Made by a program: the position numbers and the translations under genes. 57,370 nt of DNA, taken from the NCBI GenBank assembly GCA_018260565.1, contig JAGLAZ010000009.1:1-57370 (forward strand), read 5' to 3'. Within the stretch, counting starts at the first letter, position 1. Each line of letters starts with the position of its first letter. Of this stretch, positions 1 through 8,281 are shown one piece after another. This DNA comes from Flavobacteriaceae bacterium. Its GTDB lineage: Bacteria > Bacteroidota > Bacteroidia > Flavobacteriales > Weeksellaceae. Under the pieces are notes generated by a model. It ran no database searches and had not been told where the DNA came from. It saw only the letters and a program-made list of their open reading frames with translations.

Positions 1-65
1 ATGCCCGTCTGAGCATGTGCTGCTAATCCTAATAAAAGTGCTCCAGTGAATAATATTTTTTTCAT
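1..65 (-). CDS. N-terminus of a secreted protein (partial)
   Basis: The reverse strand from the ATG at 65-63 reads MKKILFTGALLLGLAAHAQ and then runs off the window edge. This is a typical signal peptide: two lysines, a hydrophobic core, and an AHA-Q cleavage site of the kind common in Bacteroidota exported proteins. Only about 21 residues are present, so the product cannot be named. It points away from the neighbouring SDR gene. Function unknown. Confidence 0.7.
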   Translation of the reverse strand, partial: MKKILFTGALLLGLAAHAQTG

Positions 66-484
66 TTTCAAAATTTAAGTTTGCAAATTTAAGAATTTAT
101 TACATAAAAATATCTTAAGTAAAATATATTGTGTATATAATGCTCGCTGGATCCTGCTTATCTATTATGCAAAAAAGTAATTTTATATTTAATTTTTCAT
201 TAATAAAATTACTTATTGGTAAGTTAGCTTTGGCTGCCCTAAAATTAACTTACATTTACCACCACGCGCAGCCCGGCCTGAGTGGAGCTCTTTTTTCTGG
301 GGCGGATGAGGCGAAGCCGAATCCCGCCCCAGAAAAAAAGCGGGAACGGAGGACGGATAAGCTGCCCCAAAAAATGTATTGATCCTAATTTGAGCAATTT
401 TCAAGGAAAGAAAAAGGTGCTAAACATATTCCGTTTAACCCTATTGGAACCAAAAAAAGGAGGATTTTTACTTATATTAAATGC
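66..484. other. Intergenic region holding repeat copy 1
   Basis: This 419-bp stretch has no credible gene. It contains an AT-rich segment up to about 220, a TAnnTTTG box (225-232, + strand) and one copy of the dispersed hairpin repeat (268-368). The remainder up to the SDR stop codon is featureless. The short open frames that cross it are repeat sequence, not genes. Confidence 0.6.
268..368 (+). repeat. Dispersed hairpin repeat, copy 1
   Basis: First of four related elements (others at 1470-1569, 37212-37293 and 41618-41703). The left end is gcagcccggcctgagtgg followed by agctc and a T-run. The right end is an A-run, gcgggaacggaggacgga, and then gctgcccc. Between them is a perfect 15-bp inverted repeat (291-305 and 324-338, ttttttctggggcgg) closing an 18-nt loop. 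The ends are constant among copies while the hairpin tip varies. It lies downstream of the SDR gene and is inverted relative to copy 2 on the gene's other side. Function unknown; it could be an intergenic palindromic element, a non-autonomous mobile element or a structured RNA. Confidence 0.85.
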
Positions 485-1363
485 CTAACTCCCTTTTTTT
501 GCTTTAATCATAGCTTCTAAGCCGTCCCACATTTCAGAAGGTAATTCTCCCAGCATATTAAACTCACCGGCACCTTGCAGCCACTCGCCGCCATCTAGGG
601 TAACTACTTCTCCATTCATGTAGGCGGAATAATCTGACACCAAATAAGCCGCAAGATTGGCCAATTCCTGGTGCTCTCCTACTCTGCGTAGCGGTACTTT
701 TTTACGCATATCAAATTTTTCAGCCAGATCTCCCGGCAACAATCTCTCCCAAGCGCCTTTGGTTGGGAAAGGTCCCGGTGCTATCGCGTTGAAGCGAATA
801 TTATACTTTGCCCATTCCACGGCGAGGCTACGCGTCATAGCAAGAACGCCCGCCTTGGCACAAGCGGAAGGAACTACGAAAGAAGAACCCGTCCAAGCAT
901 AGGTAGTTACGATATTCAGCACTGTCCCTGGTACTTTTTGATCAATCCAATATTTCCCGATGGATAGCGTACAATTTTTAGTCCCCTTCAGCACAATATC
1001 TAAAATAGAATCAAAGGCAGAATGGGTAAGGCGCTCTGTGGGAGAAATAAAGTTTCCTGCCGCGTTATTCACCAAAATATCTATTTGCCCAAACTCTTGC
1101 AGCGCCGCGTCTTTCATAGCCTCTACTTCTTCCCACTTCCGAATATCACAAGCCACACAGAATACCTTCCCGCCTGTTTTTTCCTCTAATTCCTTCGCAG
1201 TATGTTGAAGCTTTTCGAGATTTCTGGAAGTAATGACCACTTTTGCTCCTAGTTCCAAAAAATATTGAGTCATAGCCTTCCCCAGACCACTTCCGCCGCC
1301 TGTAACGATGGCAACTTTATCTTTAAGCGCATCTTCCCGAAGCATTCCTTCCATATATTTCAT
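485..1363 (-). CDS. SDR-family 2,4-dienoyl-CoA reductase-like oxidoreductase
   Basis: A 292-aa short-chain dehydrogenase/reductase. The dinucleotide-binding motif TGGGSGLG is at residues 21-28 and the NNAAG motif at 99-103. The later part follows the mitochondrial/peroxisomal 2,4-dienoyl-CoA reductase (DECR) subfamily rather than classical SDRs: Tyr155 in TTYAWTG, and Ser166 and Lys170 in PSACAKAG, fit the DECR catalytic layout instead of YxxxK. The C-terminal GEFN segment also fits DECR. Expected role: NADPH-dependent reduction of 2,4-dienoyl-CoA in unsaturated fatty acid beta-oxidation, in the cytosol. ATG starts exist at codons 1, 4 and 7; the first is used here but a shorter form is possible. 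It is a single gene with inverted copies of the repeat on both sides. The subfamily call is from recognition and was not tested by search. Confidence 0.8.
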   Translation of the reverse strand: MKYMEGMLREDALKDKVAIVTGGGSGLGKAMTQYFLELGAKVVITSRNLEKLQHTAKELEEKTGGKVFCVACDIRKWEEVEAMKDAALQEFGQIDILVNNAAGNFISPTERLTHSAFDSILDIVLKGTKNCTLSIGKYWIDQKVPGTVLNIVTTYAWTGSSFVVPSACAKAGVLAMTRSLAVEWAKYNIRFNAIAPGPFPTKGAWERLLPGDLAEKFDMRKKVPLRRVGEHQELANLAAYLVSDYSAYMNGEVVTLDGGEWLQGAGEFNMLGELPSEMWDGLEAMIKAKKGS

Positions 1364-1790
1364 AATACCAAAAGTTTTAATAATTGTTAGTAAGGTAAAT
1401 CTACTTCTTTTTTATTTTTCCACTCCTTTTACTATTCTATAAAAATTATTTTTAGGCTTAGCCTTATATGGGCAGCTCGTCCGTCCTCCGTTCCCGCTTT
1501 TTTTCTGGGGCGGGATTCGGCTTCGCCTCAGCCGCCCCAAAAAAAAGAGCTCCACTCAGGCCGGGCTGCTAGATAAAGCTGAATTAGTTGGCTAAAATTG
1601 AAATTCGGAAATTTTTAATAAAGAATTGAAATCTAAGGAACTTAATTATACTTCCTGTTTTATAATGACAGTCAAATTTTAAATTGTTTAGAGGAGTGCT
1701 GATTTACAATCCGTAAAAAATCGCACTTTAAATTCTATTTTAAATTGTAGAAATTAAATTACTTATTTAAGCAGGTGTTCAAATTCAATT
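1364..1790. other. Intergenic region holding repeat copy 2
   Basis: 427 bp between the SDR start and the dihydroorotase stop. It holds repeat copy 2 (1470-1569). The remaining part (1570-1790) is AT-rich, with the word ttttaaattg recurring, and shows no open frame or hairpin that I would call. Confidence 0.55.
1470..1569 (-). repeat. Dispersed hairpin repeat, copy 2
   Basis: Nearly the same sequence as copy 1 but on the opposite strand. Read on the minus strand it runs from gcagcccggcctgagtgg to the closing gctgccc, with the same hairpin of ggggcggc against gccgaatcccgcccc and the same aagcgggaacggaggacgga right end. With copy 1 it forms a long-range inverted pair enclosing the SDR gene. It sits upstream of the SDR start, so it could lie in or near that promoter region. 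Confidence 0.85.
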
Positions 1791-3131
1791 TTAAATTGAT
1801 CTTTCATACGTTATTCTTTCAGCAGCCTTTTGTTCTGAAATTACACCATTTTCATAAGCTAAGTGACCGTTTATAAAGGTATGTGTAACTTTTGTACTGA
1901 ATTCCACTCCCTCTAGTGGACTCCAGCCGCATTTGGAAAGGATATTGTCTTTGTTTACTGTAAATCCATCTTCTAAATCTACCAATACCAAATCTGCTTT
2001 ATAACCCTCACGAATAAAACCTCTTTTCTCAATCTGAAACAATACGGCGGGATTATGACACATTTTTTCCACCACTTTTTCAATGCTAATCTTTCCTTTT
2101 TTTGCATATTCCAACATCACCTGCAAAGAATATTGAACTATCGGTGCGCCAGATGGACATGAAGTGTAAGGCTGCTGTTTTTCTTCCCAAGTGTGCGGCG
2201 CGTGATCGGTGGCGATAACATCAATTCTGTCGTCCAAGAGCGCTTTCCAAAGACCATCTTTATCTTTTTGAGTTTTCACAGCTGGATTCCATTTGATTAA
2301 TGCTCCTTTTGTGTCGTAATCTTCATTGGTGAAATGCAAATGATGAACGCAAACTTCTGCTGTGATATTTTTATCCTTTAAAGGAATATCATTGCGAAAG
2401 AGTGCGGTTTCTTTTGCCGTAGAAAGATGATAAATATGCAGTCGCGCCCCGGTCTTTTTTGCAAGTTCAACGGCTTTGGAAGACGAAATATAACACGCTT
2501 CCTCACTACGAATGAGATGATGAAATTTTACCGGTATATTGTCACCATATTGCTTTTTATATTTTTTGGTGTTTTCGCGGATGGTTTTTTCGTCTTCGCA
2601 ATGCACACAAATTGGCATCTTTACTTTGCTGAAAATTTCCTCCAAAATTTCGGGATCATCCACGAGCATATTTCCTGTGGACGAGCCCAAAAACAATTTA
2701 ATGGCGGGGACATTCCGTGGATTGGTTTTAAGGACTTCTTCTAAATTATCATTGGTTCCCCCCATAGAAAAGCCATAATTGGCATAAGATTTTTCTGCGG
2801 CTATTTGGTATTTCTCTTCTAATAAATCCTGCGTAATAGCGTTGGGCACTGTATTAGGCTGTTCTATATAGCTAGTAATGCCGCCAGCAATGGCTGCTCT
2901 AGACTCGGATTCTATATCACCTTTATGGGTAAGACCGGGCTCACGGAAATGTACTTGATCATCTATTATTCCGGGAAGCAAATATTTTCCAGTGGCATCA
3001 ATAATTGTATCACTATTTTCATCTGGTATATGTGCCGAAATTTTAGTAATTATCTGATTCGTAATGAGAACATCGGAAATAAAAATTTTCCCTTCATTTA
3101 CAATATAAGCATTTTTTATTACTGTTTTCAT
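1791..3131 (-). CDS. pyrC: Dihydroorotase
   Basis: A 446-aa amidohydrolase that cyclises N-carbamoyl-aspartate to dihydroorotate in pyrimidine synthesis. The start is the ATG at 3131 (MKTVIKNAYI); a longer frame from 3146 only adds five residues. The metal-site region reads IDDQVHFREPG: His61 is present but the first His of the usual HxH is Gln59. The carbamylated lysine is likely Lys145 (IKLFLGSSTG). Further metal or active-site stretches are ICVHCED, LHIYHLST and ATDHAPH. I recall the same DDQVHF wording in other Bacteroidota dihydroorotases, so it is probably a lineage trait rather than decay. A TAnnTTTG box lies about 25 bp upstream, and the gene appears monocistronic. Confidence 0.9.
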   Translation of the reverse strand: MKTVIKNAYIVNEGKIFISDVLITNQIITKISAHIPDENSDTIIDATGKYLLPGIIDDQVHFREPGLTHKGDIESESRAAIAGGITSYIEQPNTVPNAITQDLLEEKYQIAAEKSYANYGFSMGGTNDNLEEVLKTNPRNVPAIKLFLGSSTGNMLVDDPEILEEIFSKVKMPICVHCEDEKTIRENTKKYKKQYGDNIPVKFHHLIRSEEACYISSSKAVELAKKTGARLHIYHLSTAKETALFRNDIPLKDKNITAEVCVHHLHFTNEDYDTKGALIKWNPAVKTQKDKDGLWKALLDDRIDVIATDHAPHTWEEKQQPYTSCPSGAPIVQYSLQVMLEYAKKGKISIEKVVEKMCHNPAVLFQIEKRGFIREGYKADLVLVDLEDGFTVNKDNILSKCGWSPLEGVEFSTKVTHTFINGHLAYENGVISEQKAAERITYERSI

Positions 3132-3156
3132 TCCTAAAAGATACAAGGTTAAAAAA

Positions 3157-3164
3157 CAAAGATA
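3157..3164 (-). promoter_or_regulatory. Putative -7 promoter element of pyrC
   Basis: The minus strand reads TATCTTTG, an exact match to the flavobacterial TAnnTTTG box. The last base is 25 nt before the ATG. No TTG (-33) is seen at the usual spacing. Confidence 0.5.
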
Positions 3165-3298
3165 TAGCGATATTACTTATTTTTAAGCGTAATAAGTTTA
3201 AGGCATAGTATTTAGAAGTCTATTGAACTGGTTTATTATCTTAGGTTTCTGCTTGTACTTCATATCACATAAATCTTACTTTTACCAAAAATCAAGTT

Positions 3299-4756
3299 TT
3301 GTATAAAAAACTATTAGGGCAAACCGCTATTTACGGTCTTAGTTCGGTCTTAGTTAGGATATTTCCATTTTTAATAGCTCCCATCGTAACTCGGGCATTC
3401 GGTCCGGCTGCTTCCGCACCATTTGTAGATTGGTATTCCATTGCTGGTGTAATTACTGTTTTGCTCACACACGGCATGGAAACGGGTTTTTTTCGATTTG
3501 CGCAAGAAAAGGAATATTCTAAGAAGCAACTCATCAGTACCTCCAGTCTTTCTGTGCTATGCGCTGGATTGCTGTACCTTGCAGTAGGATATATCTTCCG
3601 ACAGGATTTGGCAAATGCTTTCGAAACTCCAGATCAGGTTCATTATTTAATATTATTTCTATTTATTCTTTCAATAGATGCGTTTTCTGCAATTCCTTCC
3701 GCTGTATTGCGGTTGGAGGGGAAATCATTGCGTTATATGCTTTCTAAAGTAATAGGGTCTGTAGTCTATTATATATTAGTTGTGTTTTTTATTAAAGTTT
3801 TACCTGCACATCCAGATGGAATTTTAGGAATTCGTTATGATCCCAAAATTGGTGTTGGGTATGTATTTGTGGCAAATTTGGTTCAAAGTATTATTACACT
3901 TGCCATTGTAGGAAAGGAGTTTGTAAATTTCAGTTTCTCATCATTTAATTTACCTCTTTGGAAAAAGATGATGCATTATAGTTGGCCAGTGATGATAGCT
4001 GGTCTTGCTGGGGTGGTGAATCAAACTTTAGACAGGCAATTTTTAAAAAACTTTTTGCCAGACTCGGAATCTCGACATCAAATAGGCGTTTATGGCGGTG
4101 TATATAAAATTGCAACGTTTATCACAGTATTCCGGCAGGCATATCAACTGGGTATAGAACCCTATTTTTTTTCTAGTTTTAAAGGTGAGGGCGCCACTAA
4201 AACATATGCAAAACTCATGGATATATTCGTGATATGTAATTGTCTTATTTTCTTGTTCCTTATGGTAAATCTATCATGGATCTCCTCATCCTATTTAAGA
4301 AATCCATCCTATTACGAAGGTATCCCGATAATCCCTCTGCTCATGCTAGGCGCAATGTTTTTAGGTATATATCTTAATTTATCTATCTGGTATAAGCTCT
4401 CTGACAGAACTCGTGTAGGACTCTACATTAGCCTTATAGGTGCAGCCATTACGATTTTTATGAATTATATTTTCATACCAAAATTTGGATATATAGCTAG
4501 TGCCTGGGCGGCTTTAATAACCTTTTTCTCAATGATGATAATTTCTTACCTATGGGGACAGCGCGTGTATCCTATACCTTATCACTTACGGAAAATTATT
4601 TTATATATAGGGCTTAGCATTGTCTTTGGATTTTTCGCATTCTATATATGTAATGGAAATATAATAGTAGGGAATGCTCTTTTTGTGGTATTTTTGGGCA
4701 TTATAGCGTTTCTAGAAAAAAACCAACTAACTTCATTGATTCGAAACCGTACATGA
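3299..4756 (+). CDS. Oligosaccharide flippase family (Wzx/MATE-like) membrane protein
   Basis: A 485-aa polytopic membrane protein with a long succession of hydrophobic segments, consistent with the 12-14 TM polysaccharide biosynthesis/export family (MOP superfamily). It probably flips a lipid-linked sugar across the inner membrane. The only suitable start is TTG at 3299 (MYKKLLGQTAIYGLSS); no ATG lies in frame before the first TM segment. The stop overlaps the next gene's start by 4 bp (ATGA), so it is translationally coupled to a sugar nucleotidyltransferase, which supports a surface polysaccharide role. The substrate is unknown. Confidence 0.85.
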   Translation: MYKKLLGQTAIYGLSSVLVRIFPFLIAPIVTRAFGPAASAPFVDWYSIAGVITVLLTHGMETGFFRFAQEKEYSKKQLISTSSLSVLCAGLLYLAVGYIFRQDLANAFETPDQVHYLILFLFILSIDAFSAIPSAVLRLEGKSLRYMLSKVIGSVVYYILVVFFIKVLPAHPDGILGIRYDPKIGVGYVFVANLVQSIITLAIVGKEFVNFSFSSFNLPLWKKMMHYSWPVMIAGLAGVVNQTLDRQFLKNFLPDSESRHQIGVYGGVYKIATFITVFRQAYQLGIEPYFFSSFKGEGATKTYAKLMDIFVICNCLIFLFLMVNLSWISSSYLRNPSYYEGIPIIPLLMLGAMFLGIYLNLSIWYKLSDRTRVGLYISLIGAAITIFMNYIFIPKFGYIASAWAALITFFSMMIISYLWGQRVYPIPYHLRKIILYIGLSIVFGFFAFYICNGNIIVGNALFVVFLGIIAFLEKNQLTSLIRNRT

Positions 4757-5778
4757 GAATAATAGTACCTATGGCTGGCCGCGGGAGCCGCCTTCGCCCA
4801 CATACCCTTACCATTCCAAAACCATTAATACCTATTGCCGGTAAACCCATCGTCCAAAGATTAGTGGAAGATATTGCAGGTCTTCTGAGTAGCGATGTAG
4901 AGGAAATAGCTTTTATAACAGGAGATTTTGGAAAAGAAGTGGAAGATTCTCTACTTCAAATTGCCAAAAATTTAGGAACTAAAGGGACTTTATATAGACA
5001 AGAAAAACCATTAGGTACAGCTCACGCTATTAAATGTGCAGAACAATCTATGAAAGGCGATGTAGTTATTGCTTTTGCCGACACCTTATTCCGTGCAGAT
5101 TTTAAACTCAATACTGAAGCAGATGGTGTTATTTGGACTAAAAAAGTAGATGACCCAAGCGCTTTTGGCGTAGTAAAAACAGATTCTGAAGGATATATTA
5201 CAGATTTTGTTGAAAAACCTAAAGAATTTGTTTCTGATATGGCTATTATTGGGATTTATTATTTTAAATCTGCTGAAGATGTCATGATGGAAATTAACTC
5301 TATTATTGATAATAATATTATTCAAGGCGGAGAATATCAGCTAACTACAGCACTGGAAAACCTTAAACAAAAAGGAAAAAGGTTTTCAACTGGCGCTGTG
5401 AATGATTGGATGGATTGTGGAAATAAAAATGCCACCGTGGATACAAATTCAAAAATTCTACAGTACGAAAGAGAATCTATGAATGAGGTTCCAGCATCTG
5501 CAGTTATAGAAAACAGCCTCATAGTACCACCTTGTTTTATAGGTGAAAATGTCCATATTAAAAATTCAAAAATTGGGCCTTATGTATCTTTAGGTTCTTG
5601 TACAGAGGTGTATCATTCCAATATTGAAAATTCCCTTATTCAGGAACGAACTAAAATTCATCACGGAAATATAACCAACTCAATGATAGGTAATAATGCG
5701 CTATATCATGGTGTAAGCAGAGAAATTTCTTTGGGTGATTTTTCTGAATTGGATTTTTCTGCCATTACTCCTGAATAA
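4753..5778 (+). CDS. NDP-sugar nucleotidyltransferase (GlmU/RmlA-like)
   Basis: A 341-aa nucleotidyltransferase. The N-terminal signature GRGSRLRPHTLTIPKPLIPI matches the GxGxRxxPxTxxxPKP nucleotide-binding loop. ADT is the metal-binding Asp region, and VEKP and GGEYQLT are sugar-binding stretches seen in this family. The C-terminal roughly 90 residues look like a short left-handed beta-helix (NSLI, ENVHIKNSKIG, NSLIQ repeats). It activates a sugar phosphate to an NDP-sugar; which sugar and nucleotide cannot be told. It overlaps the flippase by 4 bp and is followed 6 bp later by the DUF4292 gene. Confidence 0.85.
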   Translation: MRIIVPMAGRGSRLRPHTLTIPKPLIPIAGKPIVQRLVEDIAGLLSSDVEEIAFITGDFGKEVEDSLLQIAKNLGTKGTLYRQEKPLGTAHAIKCAEQSMKGDVVIAFADTLFRADFKLNTEADGVIWTKKVDDPSAFGVVKTDSEGYITDFVEKPKEFVSDMAIIGIYYFKSAEDVMMEINSIIDNNIIQGGEYQLTTALENLKQKGKRFSTGAVNDWMDCGNKNATVDTNSKILQYERESMNEVPASAVIENSLIVPPCFIGENVHIKNSKIGPYVSLGSCTEVYHSNIENSLIQERTKIHHGNITNSMIGNNALYHGVSREISLGDFSELDFSAITPE

Positions 5779-5784
5779 TCTGTT

Positions 5785-6678
5785 TTGTTAATTCTTTTTA
5801 AAAAATATAATCAATTTGTAATTCTTAGTTTGGGAATTGCAGTATTAGGCACCGTATCAGGATGTAGAAGTTTGTTTCCCTCAAGGAAACTTAAAAACCT
5901 GCATGAAGTTAAAGTAAAAACTCAATCGAATCCTGCACAAGTCAAAAATAAGGGGAGTGTTCCGCAAAATGAAGTGGATCTTAATGCATTTTACTATGTT
6001 ATTACAAAGCCAATTTATACAGAAAAAGTAAAATTTAATTCTAAATTAGAAATCAAGAGTGATCAATATATTCCAGATTTGACATCTACCATTTATATCG
6101 AAAACAATAAAAAAATTTGGTTGAACTTATCTGCGTTATTTGTCACAATAGCCAGGGGTCTGGCCGTACCTTCCCAGCTTACCGCCTACGAAACAATAGG
6201 GAAAAATTATATTCAGGGAGATTATCAATATCTAAATAACCTTTTGGGAGTAAATTTTATTCTATATGAAAATTTTCAAAATCTATTGTTTGGAAAACCT
6301 ATTCTTCCCATCATACCTAAGTATTTCAGTGTCAAAAAGAAGGATAAAACTTTTATTGCAGAAAGTTTACCAGACATACATATTGATGCCGCTCATTCTT
6401 TTTTATCGAAAAATAAAGTGACTTATTATTTCAGTTCAGATTTAAAATTAGATTCTACAAGGATTATTAATAAAGTAGACGGACATGATCTGACTATTGC
6501 ATACCATGATTTTTTTACCATTAATACCGATGTAATTCCCAAAGAGATAGAAATTCAGGTTTCCTCTAATAAAGGCAATAAAAGCAAAGCAAAAATAAAT
6601 ATTCGGCATAGCCTTTACACGTTAGAAAGTATGCCTGCAGAAATCCAAATACCCAGAAATTATAAAAAGATAAGATAA
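5785..6678 (+). CDS. DUF4292 family lipoprotein
   Basis: 297 aa beginning at a TTG codon (MLILFKKYNQF). A signal segment is followed by a lipobox-like TVSGC with the cysteine at residue 26, so it is a predicted lipoprotein. The body resembles DUF4292, a Bacteroidota family structurally related to LolA/LolB-like outer-membrane lipoprotein carriers as far as I recall; this relation is not shown by the sequence itself. It sits 6 bp after the nucleotidyltransferase and upstream of the EnvC-like gene, in an envelope assembly context. No catalytic motif is visible. Confidence 0.75.
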   Translation: MLILFKKYNQFVILSLGIAVLGTVSGCRSLFPSRKLKNLHEVKVKTQSNPAQVKNKGSVPQNEVDLNAFYYVITKPIYTEKVKFNSKLEIKSDQYIPDLTSTIYIENNKKIWLNLSALFVTIARGLAVPSQLTAYETIGKNYIQGDYQYLNNLLGVNFILYENFQNLLFGKPILPIIPKYFSVKKKDKTFIAESLPDIHIDAAHSFLSKNKVTYYFSSDLKLDSTRIINKVDGHDLTIAYHDFFTINTDVIPKEIEIQVSSNKGNKSKAKINIRHSLYTLESMPAEIQIPRNYKKIR

Positions 6679-6686
6679 TATATTTG
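6679..6686 (+). promoter_or_regulatory. Putative -7 promoter element of the envC-like gene
   Basis: TATATTTG matches TAnnTTTG exactly. It begins immediately after the DUF4292 stop codon and ends 55 nt before the ATG. It would allow the EnvC-like gene to be transcribed separately from the upstream polysaccharide genes. Confidence 0.4.
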
Positions 6687-6741
6687 CAAAAGTATTACTC
6701 TTTACACATTTTTATCTTATTTAATTATTAGAATCATACGT

Positions 6742-8253
6742 ATGAATCGTTTATTTATTCTCTTCCTATTAGGCTTTTCCCTCTGTGTTTCCGCTCAGAA
6801 AAAGGAAGAACTTCAGCGTCAGCGCACTCTGTTGGAAAAAGAAATTAATGAGATAAATACCAACCTATCCAAACAAAAAAATGAGGCAAAACTCTCCATT
6901 GCTTACATAACAGCAGTAGATCAGAAGATAGGAATCCGTGAAAAAATTTACAATACTACAGTAAAAGAAAAAACCGCGATTGAAGATGAAATTTATCTCC
7001 GTCAGTTGGAAATAAATCGACAACAAAGAGAACTTGAAAATCTAAGGACCAATTATGCTAAAGTTCTCATTACCGCTTATAAAAATAGAGGTATACAAAA
7101 CAAATTAATTTTTATACTTTCCTCTAAAAACTTAGGTCAGGCAATTCGTAGAATAGAATATTTACGAAAATACAGTGAATTTCAGGACAAAAAAGTTGCA
7201 CAAATTACTGAAGCTGCCAAAAATCTTGGTATTGCAATTAGTTTAAAGAAATCTTCCATTCAAGAAAAAGATAAAAACTTAATTTCTCAAAAAGTGGATT
7301 TACAAAAAATCCAGATAGAGAAACAACAAAAAGAGGTTTTACTTCAAGATTTTAAAAAGAATGAGGTCCAACTGACTGCACAATTGGCAAAAAAGCAAAA
7401 TGAGGCTCAACAATTAAAAAATCAAATTGCTTCTATTATTAGAGAAGAACTTCGCCTTGCTAAACAACGGGAAGCAGCAATTAAAAAAGCAGAAGCAGAA
7501 AAACTTCGTGCCGCTACATTAGCAGCAGAAAAGGAAAAGCAGCGAATTGCCGCAGAAAATAAAGCTCGTGCCGACTTATTAGAAAAACAAAGAAAAGAAG
7601 CTGAATTAGCAGCAAAAAGAGCTGCAGATTTAGCCGCTAAAAAAGCTGAGGAAGAAAAGAAAAAAGCTTCCGAAGCTTCCGCAAGAGAAGTGGAGATTGC
7701 AAAAAATAATGCCAGAATTGCTGAAGAAAAAGCGGCGGCCGCTCGTGCTGCACAAAATGCACAAGCTAAAAAGGAAGAACAGCAAAAAGTAGATGCGGAG
7801 AAAAAAGTAATGACGAATTATGGCGTCGGATCCTCTAACCCAGGAAGCTCTTTTGCACAAAATAGAGGCAAAATAGGATTTCCAACTGATGGTGGCACTA
7901 TCACACACAGATTTGGTAGACAGCAACATCCCGTTTTCAAAAATATAGTTGAGGAAAATTTCGGGATTAAGATTGCAGTTTCCGCTGGAGGGCGTGCTAA
8001 GGCAGTGTTTCCAGGCATCGTTTCGTCTATAATGCCCTCAGCAGATGGTACAAGGACAGTGATAGTAAAACATGGGGAGTATTTTTCTATCTACTCCAAT
8101 CTATCATCTTCTGCAATAAAATTAAATCAAGCTGTATCTGCAGGAACTATCATAGGTACTGCAGCACAGGATTTTGATGGTAGCTATACATTAGACTTCC
8201 AAATTTGGAGTGGTACTACCCCTGTGGATCCTATGGGTTGGATATCGTATTAA
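6742..8253 (+). CDS. EnvC-like murein hydrolase activator (degenerate M23/LytM)
   Basis: 503 aa. A signal peptide (MNRLFILFLLGFSLCVSAQ) is followed by roughly 340 residues of charged, Ala/Lys/Glu-rich coiled coil, then a C-terminal LytM/M23 fold (about 375-503). The catalytic positions are lost: GxDxAA-type HSGID reads ENFGIKIA, YxHL reads YSNLS, and the final HLHF reads TLDFQI. This matches EnvC/NlpD-type proteins, which do not cleave murein but activate AmiA/B-type amidases at the septum. Periplasmic. An amidase partner is not in this window. Good confidence for fold and degeneracy; the activator role is inferred from the family. Confidence 0.85.
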   Translation: MNRLFILFLLGFSLCVSAQKKEELQRQRTLLEKEINEINTNLSKQKNEAKLSIAYITAVDQKIGIREKIYNTTVKEKTAIEDEIYLRQLEINRQQRELENLRTNYAKVLITAYKNRGIQNKLIFILSSKNLGQAIRRIEYLRKYSEFQDKKVAQITEAAKNLGIAISLKKSSIQEKDKNLISQKVDLQKIQIEKQQKEVLLQDFKKNEVQLTAQLAKKQNEAQQLKNQIASIIREELRLAKQREAAIKKAEAEKLRAATLAAEKEKQRIAAENKARADLLEKQRKEAELAAKRAADLAAKKAEEEKKKASEASAREVEIAKNNARIAEEKAAAARAAQNAQAKKEEQQKVDAEKKVMTNYGVGSSNPGSSFAQNRGKIGFPTDGGTITHRFGRQQHPVFKNIVEENFGIKIAVSAGGRAKAVFPGIVSSIMPSADGTRTVIVKHGEYFSIYSNLSSSAIKLNQAVSAGTIIGTAAQDFDGSYTLDFQIWSGTTPVDPMGWISY

Positions 8254-8258
8254 TTACC

Positions 8259-8266
8259 TAATTTTG
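8259..8266 (+). promoter_or_regulatory. Putative -7 promoter element of tatA
   Basis: TAATTTTG, an exact TAnnTTTG box in the 28-bp gap after the envC-like stop, 15 nt before the tatA ATG. It suggests an internal promoter. Confidence 0.4.
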
Positions 8267-8281
8267 TAGAAATTTCAACTT

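Noticed and set aside
131-488. Several overlapping open frames of 63-83 codons on both strands near the left edge
   Set aside because: They run through repeat copy 1, have no start context, no resemblance to known proteins, and depend on the palindrome being open in several frames.
5781-6678. DUF4292 frame as a possible pseudogene because it begins with TTG
   Set aside because: The frame is intact with a signal and lipobox, and TTG/GTG starts also occur in neighbours (flippase, hemH, icmF).
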